NCBI RefSeq assembly: GCF_905147365.1
Contig: NC_056425.1
Coordinates: 10,113,501 to 10,177,500, forward strand
Source: Aricia agestis
Taxonomy: Eukaryota; Arthropoda; Insecta; Lepidoptera; Lycaenidae
Direction of reading: 5' to 3'
Length of the DNA stretch: 64,000 bases
Shown: positions 10,965-21,433 of the stretch, one piece after another
Layout of the letters: each line of letters opens with the position of its first letter
Numbering within the stretch: position 1 is the first letter of the stretch
Translations under genes and position numbers: made by a program
Notes under the pieces: generated by a model
What the model was told of the DNA's origin: nothing
Seen by the model: only the letters and a program-made list of their open reading frames with translations
Database searches by the model: none

Positions 10965-12155
10965 AGTCTACGTTGTAAGGGCACGTGAACGTGATTGTAC
11001 GTGGCTGAGTCGTTAGTCTAAATATAGTCAATAGTAAGCTGCAGCCAATGCCATTTTTATTATGTTGCCCCTACACATGAGAATATTCCTAAGGAAACTT
11101 GCATATGAGACACTTCATCGTTTAATAGAGAGTCAGAGAAGTTAGGGACATTTAATGATAATCTAACTTTAATTTAATGAAAATGTTATTCTATTATAGT
11201 TAAGTAATGTTTAAACCATTCTGCAGAGTGCAGACTGTAGACGTTAATAGATTCTTTGTATATTGTCTAGTCGAAGTTAAATTTAAAATTAGAGCTTTCG
11301 AATTTTTTTAAGTAGTACTTTATATTTAAACAACCAATACTTGCAACAACGTACTATTAGAGAAATTAATTCGTATTAGCAGATGGCGAATCTGTTGCTT
11401 GGTCGAGTTATATCAAGTTGTTATTCAAAATCTGTTCTTGACATAAACCGACAGAATTACTTACCGTTTCTGCCTATTTTAGGCTCTTGAACTCAAAGTT
11501 CTAACTTTATTTTTTTTTTAAGTAAAATGCGATAATGTTTGTATTTGTGACGTAGCCAATCTGGGAGCTCGGGGTCCATGTGTTGAACATATGGCCAAGT
11601 GTCACAGTCGACCTATCGGCCCGCCGGTTCTCTGTCAACTAAACTTGTGTGTGACGTGCATGGGGTGTGTTTAACCGACTGTACGTACAAACCGCCACCA
11701 CGGCTTCCAAGCGGAAATATAGACTTAACTCCAAAACGCCAAAAGGTAAGTTCACTGTGTGCATTGATGGAACGGTCGTTAAGTTCCACTAGTATAGCTG
11801 GACCAGGGCCCTGATTCCCAATGCGCGATTCGAATCTGATTCGAAAACATCTTCGCGCGACTGGCGACATCTAATAAACGCTTATCGCGTTAGGCATTGA
11901 CCAATTGTTGTACGGTAAAATTTCCGAATCCAAGTCGAACGGAAATCGTGAAATGAACCGCTGAACTAAAAATATTGCATATGAAATTAATCATTTTTGT
12001 CAACCTCTTTATGGTCAAGCTTAACATGGCCGGCAGCCATCCAAACAAACGTGCGTTTTACGTGCATTTTTGGAGTGTTGACCGGTCATTTGGTTGAATG
12101 GACGTACTATCAATGCACACCTTTACAACACCGGTAACTCGATTCTGCTGGGCTA

Positions 12156-12333
12156 ATGGCGGGCTTACATTATTTCAATCCAGTGATGCAATCCATCGCC
12201 ACGCCATAAGCGGGTACTGAAATGCACTGGAATGCGCTAAATTACATTCCAGGGCATTCCAATTTCTTTTTCCATTATTCCAGTAGGAGCCCAGTGCTGG
12301 CATCACTGCATTGGGATAATGTAAACCAGCCAT
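12156..12333. mobile_element. MITE family E, TA target duplication
   Basis: 178-bp element with inverted termini (ATGGCGGGCTTACATTAT and ATAATGTAAACCAGCCAT) flanked by TA. CTGGAATGC-type motifs occur in the interior. Only one copy is present in the window. Confidence 0.7.
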
Positions 12334-13116
12334 TAATCAACAGGTTTTACATAATATATTAATTAATAAGCATTGGGCCACAAGGCAGGATTTAGGAATT
12401 ATTTTGTTATTGCATGCGTGGGTTAAAATGTATTTATTTGTGTGTCTTTAATCTTTACAGAAGGGACAATATACTTAAGGGTTTGTAAAATGTTACATGG
12501 AAATAATGGGAATATAATATTATGTTAAGCAATATAATAATTGGATTTTGTCTTCGTCTGTTACGTTGAGAAAGGCACTTGATAGACTAGAACAAAACAT
12601 TGAATAGTAGAGCTGTCAAACTTCATTTCATTTCTTTCCAATCTTATCTGAGTCCTATTGAGCAATTATACGACTCAGGTAAGATCTGCCTCTGGTCAGT
12701 TTAACCTGAAAGATTGGTGATATACATACATTGGTGAGGTTCAAGACTACCTTTTTTACGGACCACCCTCCCCCCTTCGAGCCTCGCATGATTAATGGAC
12801 GACCCCTTATGGGGGCCTTAAGTTACACAGTCAAAGAAGCCTCTCCGTTTATAGGACCTTAAGTACCAAATTACCTAGAAACAAGACGTAATAATAATAA
12901 TGAAGCATATTACATGCGTAGAGAATTTCCTGTAACCTCGATTTTGTTCAGGTGTTATATCAACAACGATTGTTCCACATACCGCCGATATCGCATTCGG
13001 CGCGGTTATAAACAATCTCCCATTGTTAGCCATTTACATGTTCAACATGTTTCCTAAACTTTCAACAATGAACCATTAAAGTGGAACTTGGAAGTGCCGG
13101 GGATAATCCATAATAA

Positions 13117-13323
13117 CAGCGGGGCTAAAATGGTCGCTTTGGAAAATCATATTATGAATCATAATATAAATCATTCTTTTAAAATCGCAAAATGCGAAGT
13201 CTGCTTGCAATTCATGTCTAGTAATTCGTACTAATTTGACATTTGTCAGTTTGACTGTTTTGACAATTCATTTGCTGAATTGATTGAGAGTAATTGCTAA
13301 ATGTGACCATTTTAGCCCCGCTG
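13117..13323. mobile_element. MITE family B (copy 2), TAA target duplication
   Basis: 207 bp with 18-19-bp terminal inverted repeats starting CAGCGGGGCTAAAATGGTC. Flanked by TAA on both sides (13114-13116 and 13324-13326), which supports a 3-bp TWA-type duplication. Confidence 0.8.
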
Positions 13324-13406
13324 TAATCTTTTTAGTTACACTCAAGTTCTGTATGAAACTCTCAAAACCAAGGAATCATAATCGGATGATAACCTAGGTC
13401 CTAGTC

Positions 13407-13749
13407 CAGGGGTCACCAAATGACGGACCGCGGTCCGCATCCGGACCGCCGCGCGCCGACCCATTGTATGCGGACCAAGCATTTTTGAAGATGAACTTCT
13501 CTACAAGTAAATTAGGTCTCGACTTACTGATGATGATCATTTTCAGGATTTAATGTCATTAATAGCTTGCACCACAGAAATGGATCTAGTATAAGTATGC
13601 ACCGATTTCACTCCAAACAAGCAACAAAAGTTGGCACTTTTCTCATTGATTTTGTAAATAAGTAAATATTTTTTTACAAAATGTGTGGACCGCAAAGGTC
13701 ATTTCATTTCTTAAAATGGACCCCGAGCGAAACTAATTGGTGATCCCTG
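13407..13749. mobile_element. hAT non-autonomous element with perfect 8-bp target duplication
   Basis: 343 bp flanked by TCCTAGTC at 13399-13406 and 13750-13757. Termini are CAGGGGTCACCAA and TTGGTGATCCCTG. On the + strand, around 13500-13650, an interrupted reading frame gives SRLTDDDHFQDLMSL and later TDFTPN. From memory this resembles the C-terminus of hAT transposases of the ZBED/GTF2IRD2-like group, so this may be an internal-deletion derivative of an autonomous hAT. The family match is recalled, not searched. Confidence 0.85.
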
Positions 13750-13930
13750 TCCTAGTCTAATACTTGTACCCAATACCCATCATAATAATACTATAATAAT
13801 AATATGTTACCACTTACCACTTATATGTTAGGGGCTATGCTTAGATAAATGATTGGTCTCGCGCGCGCGCTCGACTAGATACCGTGCTGTATACGGTAAT
13901 AACACAGATTCCCGAATGCGGCACCTCGCT

Positions 13931-14040
13931 CACCTAACTCAGGAAAATGTGGGAAAAACGGGGGAAATATTTTTATGGGAAAATGTACGGTTTCTGTAGA
14001 AATCCTAATTTACGCGGGCGAAGCCGCGCGGGACATCTAG
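13931..14040 (+). mobile_element. Helitron-like 3' end
   Basis: Ends with the stem ACGCGG-gcgaag-CCGCGC, then GGGACATCTAG and T. It has the same terminus as the Helitron inserted at 25918-26987. Confidence 0.65.
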
Positions 14041-14189
14041 TATATTATATTATGCGCACACTGCACGGCTGTTTTGGGTATTTTGATTTAAGGGGTACCA
14101 GTGTTTTAAAAAGCTTTTAACACCAATTTTGTTGACACCGCGCGCTATAAACTGAAGTCCACGCGGACGAAGTCGCGGGCAAGAGCTTG
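14041..14189 (+). mobile_element. Helitron-like 3' end, 'CCGCGTGGACTTC' type
   Basis: GTCCACGCGGACGAAGTCGC near the end, terminating in a mutated CTTG (14186-14189). It matches 47339-47573 and, inverted, the start of 46634. It retains the uninterrupted site (TTTGATTTAAGGGG, near 14081) that is occupied by a MITE at 47385. Confidence 0.65.
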
Positions 14190-14271
14190 TATGCCTCTAA
14201 TGTCTAATGTGAGCTATTCCTATCTCTAGTAGGGCAAAACCAGAGATAGATCAAATATTGGGAACGGCCGT

Positions 14272-14382
14272 AATACACATTCATGATCCAGGAACTTTGA
14301 AAACTTTTTGTTCCGTTGGCGGGATTCGAACCAGCTACCCTAGCTAGAGATTTTAATGCGCTCATCCACTCAGCCACTATGT
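14272..14382 (-). mobile_element. tRNA-derived SINE family T2, partial
   Basis: Minus strand: tRNA-like head with a degenerate A-box and B-box (GGTTCGAATCCC), then GGAACAAAAAGTTTTCAAAG. The tail is lost. Confidence 0.7.
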
Positions 14383-15448
14383 ATATATAAAAAAAATAAG
14401 ATATAATAAATAAATAAATAAAAATCACAATCTCAGAAAAATTTGGGAATTTTTAGTTTATGGTAATTGGCAACACTGAACATCAAGCGGTACTCCGATC
14501 CGAATTTTCAGGTTTATATTATTTTTCTGTGTTTATGACGATTTATATAATATTTACTGATGGTATGTGATGCCAGTACCTTTCTTGTTTCTTGTAGTGT
14601 TATTATTGCATAGTCTCACTACGCAAATTGGCATTTTCGACACATCTACCTCACCCGAAGCTTGCGGCGCGACTGGCGCGGTTACGCCCGATGAGGCGTA
14701 TTATTTGTTGCCGCATTTTTCAAGTACTCCGACGGTATCTAGTCGTAACGCGAGCGCGAGACCAATCATTCATCTAAGGGGCTATGGCTGTTTTGATAGC
14801 CAACATCCCTTGCTAGTTAAATAATCTGGTAATAACATAGCACCTCTGTAGTTATTGTAGTTATTCTTCAAAAATGTTTTACACCATAATAAGTAAAGGT
14901 AGGATACCCGTCAGAAATTACGCCTACTGAAATTACCGATTGACAGCAGATAATGAACAATTTTTCCTGTTGCATTAACCCAATACAATGTCATGCCTAT
15001 TTCAACATCAATGCAACTGGGGCAAAATATTTTTTACCTGCTGTCAAACAGAAATTTCGCATACATAATTTCAGTTTAATTGCCTATCAGCATAAAAATA
15101 TTTATCTTAATAGTAAAGTGACACTTTACACAAAATTCACTCAAACATTATCAGCACAAAGTTGACAAAATAACAAAATGTTAAAAATACGAGCCGCTCT
15201 CGGGACATCGCAACTTTTTCCTCTTTAATAACTTTAGCTTTTAAAAATTTTTATTCGCCATGATTAAAAACCGGCCTCGGAATAATCTACAATAATTTTT
15301 AAATAACTCCACAAAAGTTTGGGAAAATTCAATTTATTTTTGTAGTTTATTTGTAACTGTGCAAAGTTGGTGCCTTTGTTGGTACAAAACGAATTTAAAA
15401 TTGAATGACATTATGTTGTTTGCATTTAATATAACTTTTTGTTGAAAA

Positions 15449-15545
15449 TCCATACTGATATTAAAAATGCGAATGTGTGTCTGTCTGTCCGTCTATCTGT
15501 TTGTCTATATAACATTTTAAACTTTCGCGTTGCATTATAATTAAA
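15449..15545 (+). mobile_element. Helitron-like 5' end
   Basis: Starts TCCATACTGATATTAAAAATGCGAATGTG followed by CTGT/CTAT tracts. The rest is too diverged to bound. Confidence 0.45.
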
Positions 15546-16351
15546 CTTTTTAATCGGGACTTAACGCGACTTATTTAAGTAGTAATGCTACTACGAGTAC
15601 ATACTTTTTCTTGACGTTTAGGCCGTTGCAACACGTTAAAAAAATGTTTGTCTATATGTCTGTCTGTCTGTTACTTCTTACGCCGTTGCACGCGTTGATT
15701 GAATATTTGACGTTAGTCAAACAAAAGCGCTAATGAAAAGGTAAACTAGGTAGTTACTATCATGTAATAGACGCAAGAAAAAAACTCTGGAATCGAATTA
15801 CACATCCTTCAACATTGACTGAAACAACATATACCTATTGTCTATTACATAATGACTGAATAGTTCTACACCAAAGTGTGCACTGTGCATATGAATTAAA
15901 TATTGCAGTCTTACCGTCAATTTACTGTAATGAATGCGACTGCAGCTCCAAGTCTGACATCACCGCTAGGCCGGGTACTTTAGTCTTTTGGTACTAAAAT
16001 TAACTGCACAAAGTACGTATTTACTTCCTTATTGACTTACTAGATAGAGACAGCAAAGTCGTTTTAGCAATTTGGACGTGAAGAGGTAACAAACAGACTC
16101 ACTTTCGCATTAATTTCGGATATAATATATCCCATCAAAAACATCCTGTAAAAAAACCAAGTCTCGCAACTCAGTTTTTATACCGTAAAAATTTATGAGA
16201 TCCATGCAATACCAAGCCGGTTAATTTATTCAGTCCCTACCTATTGTCTCAAGTTAGTACGTAAGTTATTAACATATCAATATTAAAAATCTTTTACATT
16301 TTAAATAAATAGATCGACCATTTTTTTAAGTAGATAACAATAATTATTATA

Positions 16352-16480
16352 GTCTGTCAAGAAATTGAAGAAATTAAAAAGTGGCAACATAGTGTCATCC
16401 CTTTCAAATCAATCTACGAAAAAAGGGATGACACTACGATGTTGCCACTTTTTAATTTCTTCACTTTCTTACGACGGACT
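16352..16480. mobile_element. Palindromic MITE
   Basis: Long arms from TGAAGAAATTAAAAAGTGGC (16366) to the complement ending at 16463, nearly perfect over about 38 bp with weaker extension outside. The centre is CAAATCAATCTACG. Confidence 0.75.
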
Positions 16481-16579
16481 TTAGGATGTTACCGTTTTGC
16501 CTTGCGAGTTGCGACTAACGACGGCATTATGTCATACTTACAATTTATAAATTCGATTATATTGATAAATAATTATGTA

Positions 16580-16712
16580 CTAGCTAAAAGCCGAGCTTTG
16601 TGAGGGCTCGCGTCGTCACTCCTTGACAGACTGATGATAACACATTTACATATAAATAAAATCAATAGGCGTGATATACTAAGGCTCGATTCGCTCGCCC
16701 TTTTAAATAAAG
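16580..16712 (-). mobile_element. Helitron-like repeat
   Basis: Inverted relative of 3273-3527. It starts with CTAG at 16580-16583 and contains AAAGCCGAGCTTTGTGAGGG and TAGGCGTGATA. Confidence 0.5.
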
Positions 16713-16913
16713 CTAGTAAATACCAACATAATACAGCCAATGTATACCGAGTATGTACAAAAGAACAATATCAGAATTGGATTCGGTATCGCGAACTGGT
16801 ACAATAGTAATACAATATTGAGACTTCTCTGTGCCTGAAACTCTCGTATCAAATGGGACGTAAGATTGGCTCATATCTAAGATACTCGTGAACATTAATA
16901 ATGAAACTGTTTA

Positions 16914-17061
16914 TCTATATTTATAAAAATGGATTTTCAATTGTGTTAGTAGTGCTAAAACTCGAAAACGGCTGAAAGGATTGGGCTAATTTTAGTCTTA
17001 AAATATTCGTAGAAGTCCAGGGAAGGTTTTAAAGTGACACGAAGTTCACCGGGACAGCTAG
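16914..17061 (+). mobile_element. Short Helitron-like element, A|T insertion
   Basis: Begins TCTATATTTATAAAAATGG directly after A (16913) and ends GGGACAGCTAG directly before T (17062). A weak stem (GTGA...TCAC) lies about 10 nt before the terminal CTAG. No target duplication. These are the Helitron hallmarks at 148 bp. Confidence 0.7.
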
Positions 17062-17300
17062 TTAGTTATACAATGCTCTCCTATTTAGAGCAAATAACGT
17101 TTAGACAAGTAGTCAACGATGACGAAGTTCAAAACAAATTTGTAAGTTGGCAAGTTGTATTAGTGGTGGGTAAATAATAAAATATACTCTCGCTTCGAAT
17201 GCATACATTCAAATCTTTAACAGCCTTGAAAAATAGAATACTTTAGATTTTTTTTTAATTCCATATTTAACATTGTCAAAAGCGTTAGTAAGATAAACTA

Positions 17301-17594
17301 AACAGAATGGGTATTTGTAGCATAACGACTTGCAGATTCTATGAGGAGGAGGATGAAACACCTATTCACCTTCTCCTCGACTGCCCTGCTCTACTACAGA
17401 GCAGGAACAGGCACCTTGGTCGCCACGAATACTCGTCCACAGAGGAAATTCGTGGCACCAACCCCAACCATATCGTTCAATTTATGAGCAGTATTGGGTT
17501 GGGGATGATACTCTAGTGCGAAGGAGTCACAATAGATCCTCATGGGTCGCAGTGACGTCAGGGCTACAGCGACCTACCTTCTTTAAAAAAAAAA
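17301..17594 (+). pseudogene. 5'-truncated LINE tail with RNase H remnant
   Basis: An open segment (17307-17516) contains CRFYEEEDETPIHLLLDCPAL-like sequence, the Cys/His-rich end of the RNase H region known in I/R1-type LINE ORF2 proteins. A short 3' UTR and poly(A) at 17585-17595 follow. Perfect 10-bp target duplications AGATAAACTA flank it (17291-17300 and 17595-17604). It is therefore a target-primed, 5'-truncated insertion about 294 bp long. It is not functional. Assignment to the R1/I group is from motif memory. Confidence 0.8.
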
Positions 17595-17689
17595 AGATAA
17601 ACTATAGTCAAACCTTAGAAACCGACATACCTTTACAAACTATCTCTATTCTTGAATGGAATAAAAAAGAGTGGCTACACGATGAACAG

Positions 17690-17835
17690 ACGCGATTGTC
17701 AAGGCTGCTGACTGCACGTTCCAGGAGGTAATGCATCAGGCCAAAAACAGAGATAAGTGGAGAGCCCTATCCCGGAAAGCAAATATTGGTGGTCATGTCC
17801 CTCAGCCATGAGGATACGACTAAGAAGAAGAACCT
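17690..17835 (+). pseudogene. LINE ORF2 C-terminal remnant
   Basis: One frame reads HQAKNRDKWRALSRKAN, then GGHVPQP, a stop, GYD, a stop and EEE. This ending is typical of several lepidopteran LINE ORF2 tails. It is too short for clade assignment and has no poly(A). Confidence 0.4.
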
Positions 17836-17837
17836 AT

Positions 17838-18157
17838 ATAATACCCCCCAGACCGGTTTCGGTGACGGTGGCCGGTTTCGTTGAAACCAGTGCAGGTACG
17901 CAGGAGTAATTTTATTGTGCCCAAGTGTGTGCGCGTACACAAGAGCACTCTCTATTCCTTTACTCTCATAACTCAGTGGTACGGAAGACCGACACGACTG
18001 GCGAGAGATCAGGAGCAGGACTGACTTTTTACATGCTCATCCGGCGCATGGATCATCTTACTTGTCAGACCATCAGGTGATCAGCCTGCGGGAATCGAAC
18101 CCACGACCTCCGAGTCAAGAGCCACGCTCTTAACCACTGGACCACGGAGACGTTATG
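17838..18157 (-). mobile_element. tRNA-derived SINE (family T1), near full length
   Basis: Minus strand: a head with an A-box-like GTGGTCCAGTGG and B-box GGTTCGATTCCC, then CAGGCTGATCACCTGATGG, ATCCATGCGCCGGATG, GGTCTTCCGT, GTGCCCAAGTGTG-type sequence and an ending with CCGGTTTCGGTGAC. It matches the + strand copies at 24629 and 56866. It is a Pol III SINE and does not form a working tRNA. Confidence 0.8.
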
Positions 18158-18574
18158 AAGAACGCCTCCGTGGTCCAGTAATCAAGAACCTATAGCTTAA
18201 GTATATCATAAACCTACCTTCACTTAACCTCATATTGTACAAATCTGTGAGTAAACATCGAAATTAATTCGAACACAGGTACTAGAATAACCTATGATTT
18301 CCCAGAGGACATCGTTCCCCTGCACTCCACGCCAGGTTAGGCTCCGAACATACTGCAGTGCAACATGATACGAATCATTAAGCAACACAGAATCTTGCAA
18401 TAAACCATATTATATTATGATATCAAGACTATAATTGAGATTTAAGATTGGACACTTTTCTTACAAAATTCAAAATCTAAATACGCGGTGCAATTAATCG
18501 AAGAGTTTAACCTACCGAGGAAATCTCAAATTATGTATTGTATTTCTTGGCGGTCTCCTCCAATCAGTCAAATC

Positions 18575-18680
18575 AAATGCTTGTGCCTGACCTCTGGTCA
18601 ATGTGTTATGAGAAAAGGAACAGAGTATACTTGTGTAATGTGTATTGCGAACACTTGGGTACTGTAAAGATAACTATTAA
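18575..18680 (+). mobile_element. Decayed fragment of SINE family T1
   Basis: GTTATGAGAAAAGGAACAGAG, then a GCGAACACTTGGGTACTGTAA region, corresponds to the 3' body of the T1 SINE at about 24850-24915. Confidence 0.55.
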
Positions 18681-19214
18681 GAGCTCACCTGACTCTAAAA
18701 ATCAAACATCGTCCTTCTCTCTTCACACTCACGCCCGTCTTTCATATGCCAGGTGAAAAAGGACGGCGCGGAATCATCGCCGAGTTAGTTTTACTTGAAT
18801 AAAAGACGAACTATAATGATTATGAAAAAAGTGTTTTGAGCAAATTTAGGTTTTAACAATACCTTTTTAGATATTAAAAAATATTAAAGAAAAGACAGCA
18901 AACCTCGAAGATCCAAGCAAAAATGTGTCTAAAACAAGGTTTTTTGTAAAAAAGAAACTATCGAGTATTTTTTGAGTAATCGTGTTTTCGTCTTGAGCAT
19001 TTAATCTTTATGATCTGAAGTTACCTGTGTCAAAAAATCAGTTTTCTAGACCTTACAGATTTTGAGATCTAGGTTAATGTATGTAGTCAAGTTAGGGTCA
19101 TATGGGCTCTTAAGTTTTAACTATACTGCTTGGCTTCAATGAAATCGGCCATATCGATACTCAAATCAGGTATAGGACCTATTATTATCATTAATATTTT
19201 TTACTAGTCGATAT

Positions 19215-19290
19215 TCCTAGTCAAAGCATCCCCCAAAGTCTTCCACTTATCGTTGGCCAGCCTGGCAATGTCTTCAGCATGCTGCGCCAT
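19215..19290 (-). pseudogene. Possible LINE C-terminal fragment
   Basis: The minus strand gives an uninterrupted MAQHAEDIARLANDKWKTLG, similar in pattern to the WxxxA-x-DRxxWKxLGEA endings of lepidopteran LINE ORF2. It lies 45 bp before Ih exon 2, on the opposite strand. Confidence 0.3.
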
Positions 19291-19334
19291 CTTTATTTAT
19301 TACCAGCTCTTCTTACCAATGTGTGTTGTTGCAG

Positions 19335-19459
19335 GCGACGCCGACATGTCGCTGAAGCAGGGCAGCGGCACCGGCAAGGTCCACTTCGGTGGTCTGGACG
19401 ATGTGTCGCTGTACGGCACGCCCGTCGAGCCCGCACCGCCCGCGCCAGACGCCAAGCAG
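19335..19459 (+). CDS. Ih: Ih (HCN) channel, exon upstream of the ion-transport N domain
   Basis: A 125-bp GC-rich exon. Acceptor: a pyrimidine-rich tract ending TTGTTGCAG at 19334. Donor: CAG followed by GTAAAC at 19460. The first two bases (GC) complete a codon from the previous exon, then 41 codons follow to phase 0. The peptide starts DADMSLKQGSGTGKVHFGG, continues LDDVSLYGTP and ends in a Pro/Ala-rich stretch. From memory, insect Ih channels have a similar cytoplasmic GKVHFGG...DVSLYGTP segment. It is in phase with the exon at 19964, 504 bp away. Role: cytoplasmic N-terminus of a hyperpolarization-activated cation channel that carries pacemaker current in neurons. GC content and codon use differ sharply from the surrounding intron. 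Confidence 0.9.
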
Positions 19460-19963
19460 GTAAACACCTAATGATCGTTGCGTTTAAACTCAAAGTGCGT
19501 TTAACCCGTATGTTTTTGGCGTGGCCCTTATGTTATGAACAGTATGGTGGTGACAGTGGTAAAATAACTTTTAATCGTCTAATTACTCGAAAAGAGGACT
19601 TACCAGGACCATTGGGTCCTCAAATAAGCTCGAGGCTCGAAGCTATGCTGCAATCGGATTTATTCGGAGGCTCGAAAGCTCTCCGATTGCAGGGTGCCTC
19701 CATCGCGTTCACTCACGAAGTTTCACCGAATGTGAACTCGAGTAAAAAAATAGTTTGACTTTGAACTTTGAAGTATTATGATTTTATCGCGCATCTCACA
19801 TTTTTACTATCATTAATGATTTACCATTTTTCAGACACTACTGACTTTTTCGCGGTACCTTTTCTTTTAATATGAACATTGAACAATTCCAACGTTACAA
19901 ATCATTACCTTGCATATTACTTAGCTGAGTTAGCAATGCTTATGACTATATCTTTATTCCCAG
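19460..19963 (+). other. Short Ih intron (504 bp)
   Basis: GTAAAC...TTCCCAG. It contains CGGAGGCTCG-type inverted bits around 19628-19700 (CTGCAATCGGA / TCCGATTGCAG) but no recognised element or gene. Confidence 0.8.
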
Positions 19964-20115
19964 GGCTTCCTGCGCAACCAGCTGCAGGCCCTCTTCCAGC
20001 CCACCGACAACAAGCTCGCCATGAAGCTCTTCGGCTCCAAGAAGGCGCTGATGAAGGAGAGGATCCGGCAGAAGGCGGCCGGCCACTGGGTCATACACCC
20101 CTGCAGTAGTTTCAG
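19964..20115 (+). CDS. Ih: Ih (HCN) channel, exon encoding the ion-transport N-terminal domain
   Basis: A 152-bp exon. Acceptor TTTATTCCCAG at 19963, donor TTTCAG followed by GTTAGT at 20116. It reads 50 codons plus two bases (AG, start of an Arg codon). The peptide contains LQALFQPTDNKLAMKLFGSK, then KALMKERIRQKAAGHWVIHP and CSSF. This matches the HCN family's conserved pre-S1 block (Pfam Ion_trans_N; vertebrate equivalents have MFGSQKAV...WIIHPYSDFRFYWD). The next exon should begin with FYWD and helix S1; I found no such sequence in the window. The exon is intact with no frameshift. Product: N-terminal multimerisation region of the tetrameric plasma-membrane channel opened by hyperpolarization and modulated by cAMP. 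Confidence 0.95.
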
Positions 20116-20178
20116 GTTAGTGGACTTATTTTAAGGCATACCCTGCAATGAAACAAACACTTGTCGGGTTTGACGGTG

Positions 20179-20369
20179 CTATACTCCACTCGTGCTAACT
20201 TGTCGCTAGCGGTCATTGACTCCCTGTCAAAAACTTGTCATTTTCCATATAAAACCACGATTGACAATATCTGACACTTCATCGTCAATCGCGGTTTATA
20301 TGGAAAATGACAAGTTTTTGACAGGGAGTCAATGACCGCTAGCGACAAGTTAGCTCGAGTGGAGCATAG
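20179..20369. mobile_element. Long near-perfect palindrome around MITE family N (copy 2)
   Basis: Arms of about 85 bp: CTATACTCCACTCG, then AACTTGTCGCTAGCGGTCAT, then the family N arm TCCCTGTCAAAAACTTGTC, mirrored to 20369. The centre is a short ACAATATCTGACACTTCAT. It lies only 64 bp after an Ih exon. Confidence 0.85.
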
Positions 20370-20983
20370 TTGCTACTATTCTTTATTAGATGCATTGAAT
20401 TTCAAATAGACCAAAGTTATCAAAGAGCAGGGTTAAGCCATGTTAGGAATTAAATGCAGAAAGGGATGTCTGGTAGAAGTTTTTGTGCATATTGTAAGAT
20501 TGAACCAGTAGTCTTCTGCAATTTAACAGCATGACTAAAATAACGAAAATATTAAGAAAACTTTGTGATGACGAGAATTATTATTGTTTGAGGGCTAAAC
20601 TATGCCCCATCCACCCTATAGGATAATAACTGCTACCTTAGATTTTTGATTCAGATAACTAGGCATGTTTATAATACGAATTTTTGTTGTAAGAAATTCT
20701 GGTGCAAAATATTGGGTATTTTGCCAGAAGTATAAACTTAATAGTTTTTATTGATTGGTACAAAATCTAATCCGAGTCTAACCTCCTCCTAAATTAGTCC
20801 TAATTCGTAATTAATTCGATTGATATCAGCCAATATTAACTATATTGGTTCGGGGTTCCTATAAATTGGTTGCAGCAAATGTGGTATAGTTCGGTATAGT
20901 GATACATATCGGTTAGCGGTCGATTGCACTCGTATCTGCCAGATAAATCAATGTGTTAGTGATGCTAAACGAACGTAAATTCT

Positions 20984-21043
20984 CAGTTTACCCATTTGTA
21001 TCTACTACATAGTTCCATGTAGTAGATACAAATGGGTAAACTG
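20984..21043. repeat. Perfect hairpin, 27-bp arms
   Basis: Arms 20984-21010 and 21017-21043 are exact reverse complements around the loop AGTTCC. There is no shared terminus with the MITEs. Confidence 0.9.
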
Positions 21044-21433
21044 TCTTACCTAACTAAAGCAATGGTCTACAGGTTAAATAAGTTAAACTGGCTTAGCAAA
21101 TTTAAGCCGTCGACAAGTGCCGTTCATTTGTAAGCGCTCTTAAAAGGATTTTACAATCAATCAATCAATCAATATTTTTTTTTAGAAATTCGTTATTTTA
21201 TAGTTCAAATAACGAAGTTCGTTATTTAATAGCCTTTTAAAAATACACATCTTTTTAGACTAAAACATGATAACGGAGAGAAACTTGCTGAATAGAATAA
21301 AATTAAATAGAAACTTTAGCGCGCACTAAATGCACCAATAGGTACACAATAATAGCATTTTTCCAACTAAATACATATGCTTTTAAACAACTTTCGGAGA
21401 TAAAGGACATAACCGCAAGTATGTGGTTTTCTA

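Larger units (their letters stand above)
13833..14790. mobile_element. Probable fold-back element with nested insertions
   Basis: TTAGATAAATGATTGGTCTCGCGC near 13843 recurs inverted near 14757-14780 with adjoining CGACTAGATACCG. Helitron-like tails (13931-14189) and a T2 SINE (14272-14382) lie between the arms, so the original element was much shorter. The 85-codon ORF at 14567-14824 is derived from this repeat. Confidence 0.5.
6970..19334 (+). other. Intron 1 of Ih (inferred)
   Basis: Begins GTGAGT and ends TGTTGCAG if exon 1 is right, giving 12,365 bp. It contains MITE families A-E, a hAT derivative, Helitron-like repeats, SINEs and LINE tails listed separately. Between these, 6970-8087, 8970-10820, 10965-12155 and 14800-15448 show no gene I can support. 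Confidence 0.4.

Noticed and set aside
11587..11745. Possible coding exon (open frame with KPPPRLPSGNIDLTPKRQ and a GTAAGT donor).
   Set aside because: In the open frame the donor leaves phase 0, which would frameshift the Ih exon at 19335. The frame with the right phase has a stop at 11652 and no start or good acceptor. No homologue recognised.
14567..14824. 85-codon ORF with a hydrophobic start.
   Set aside because: Its second half is the inverted copy of the repeat at 13833-13930, so it is a repeat shadow.
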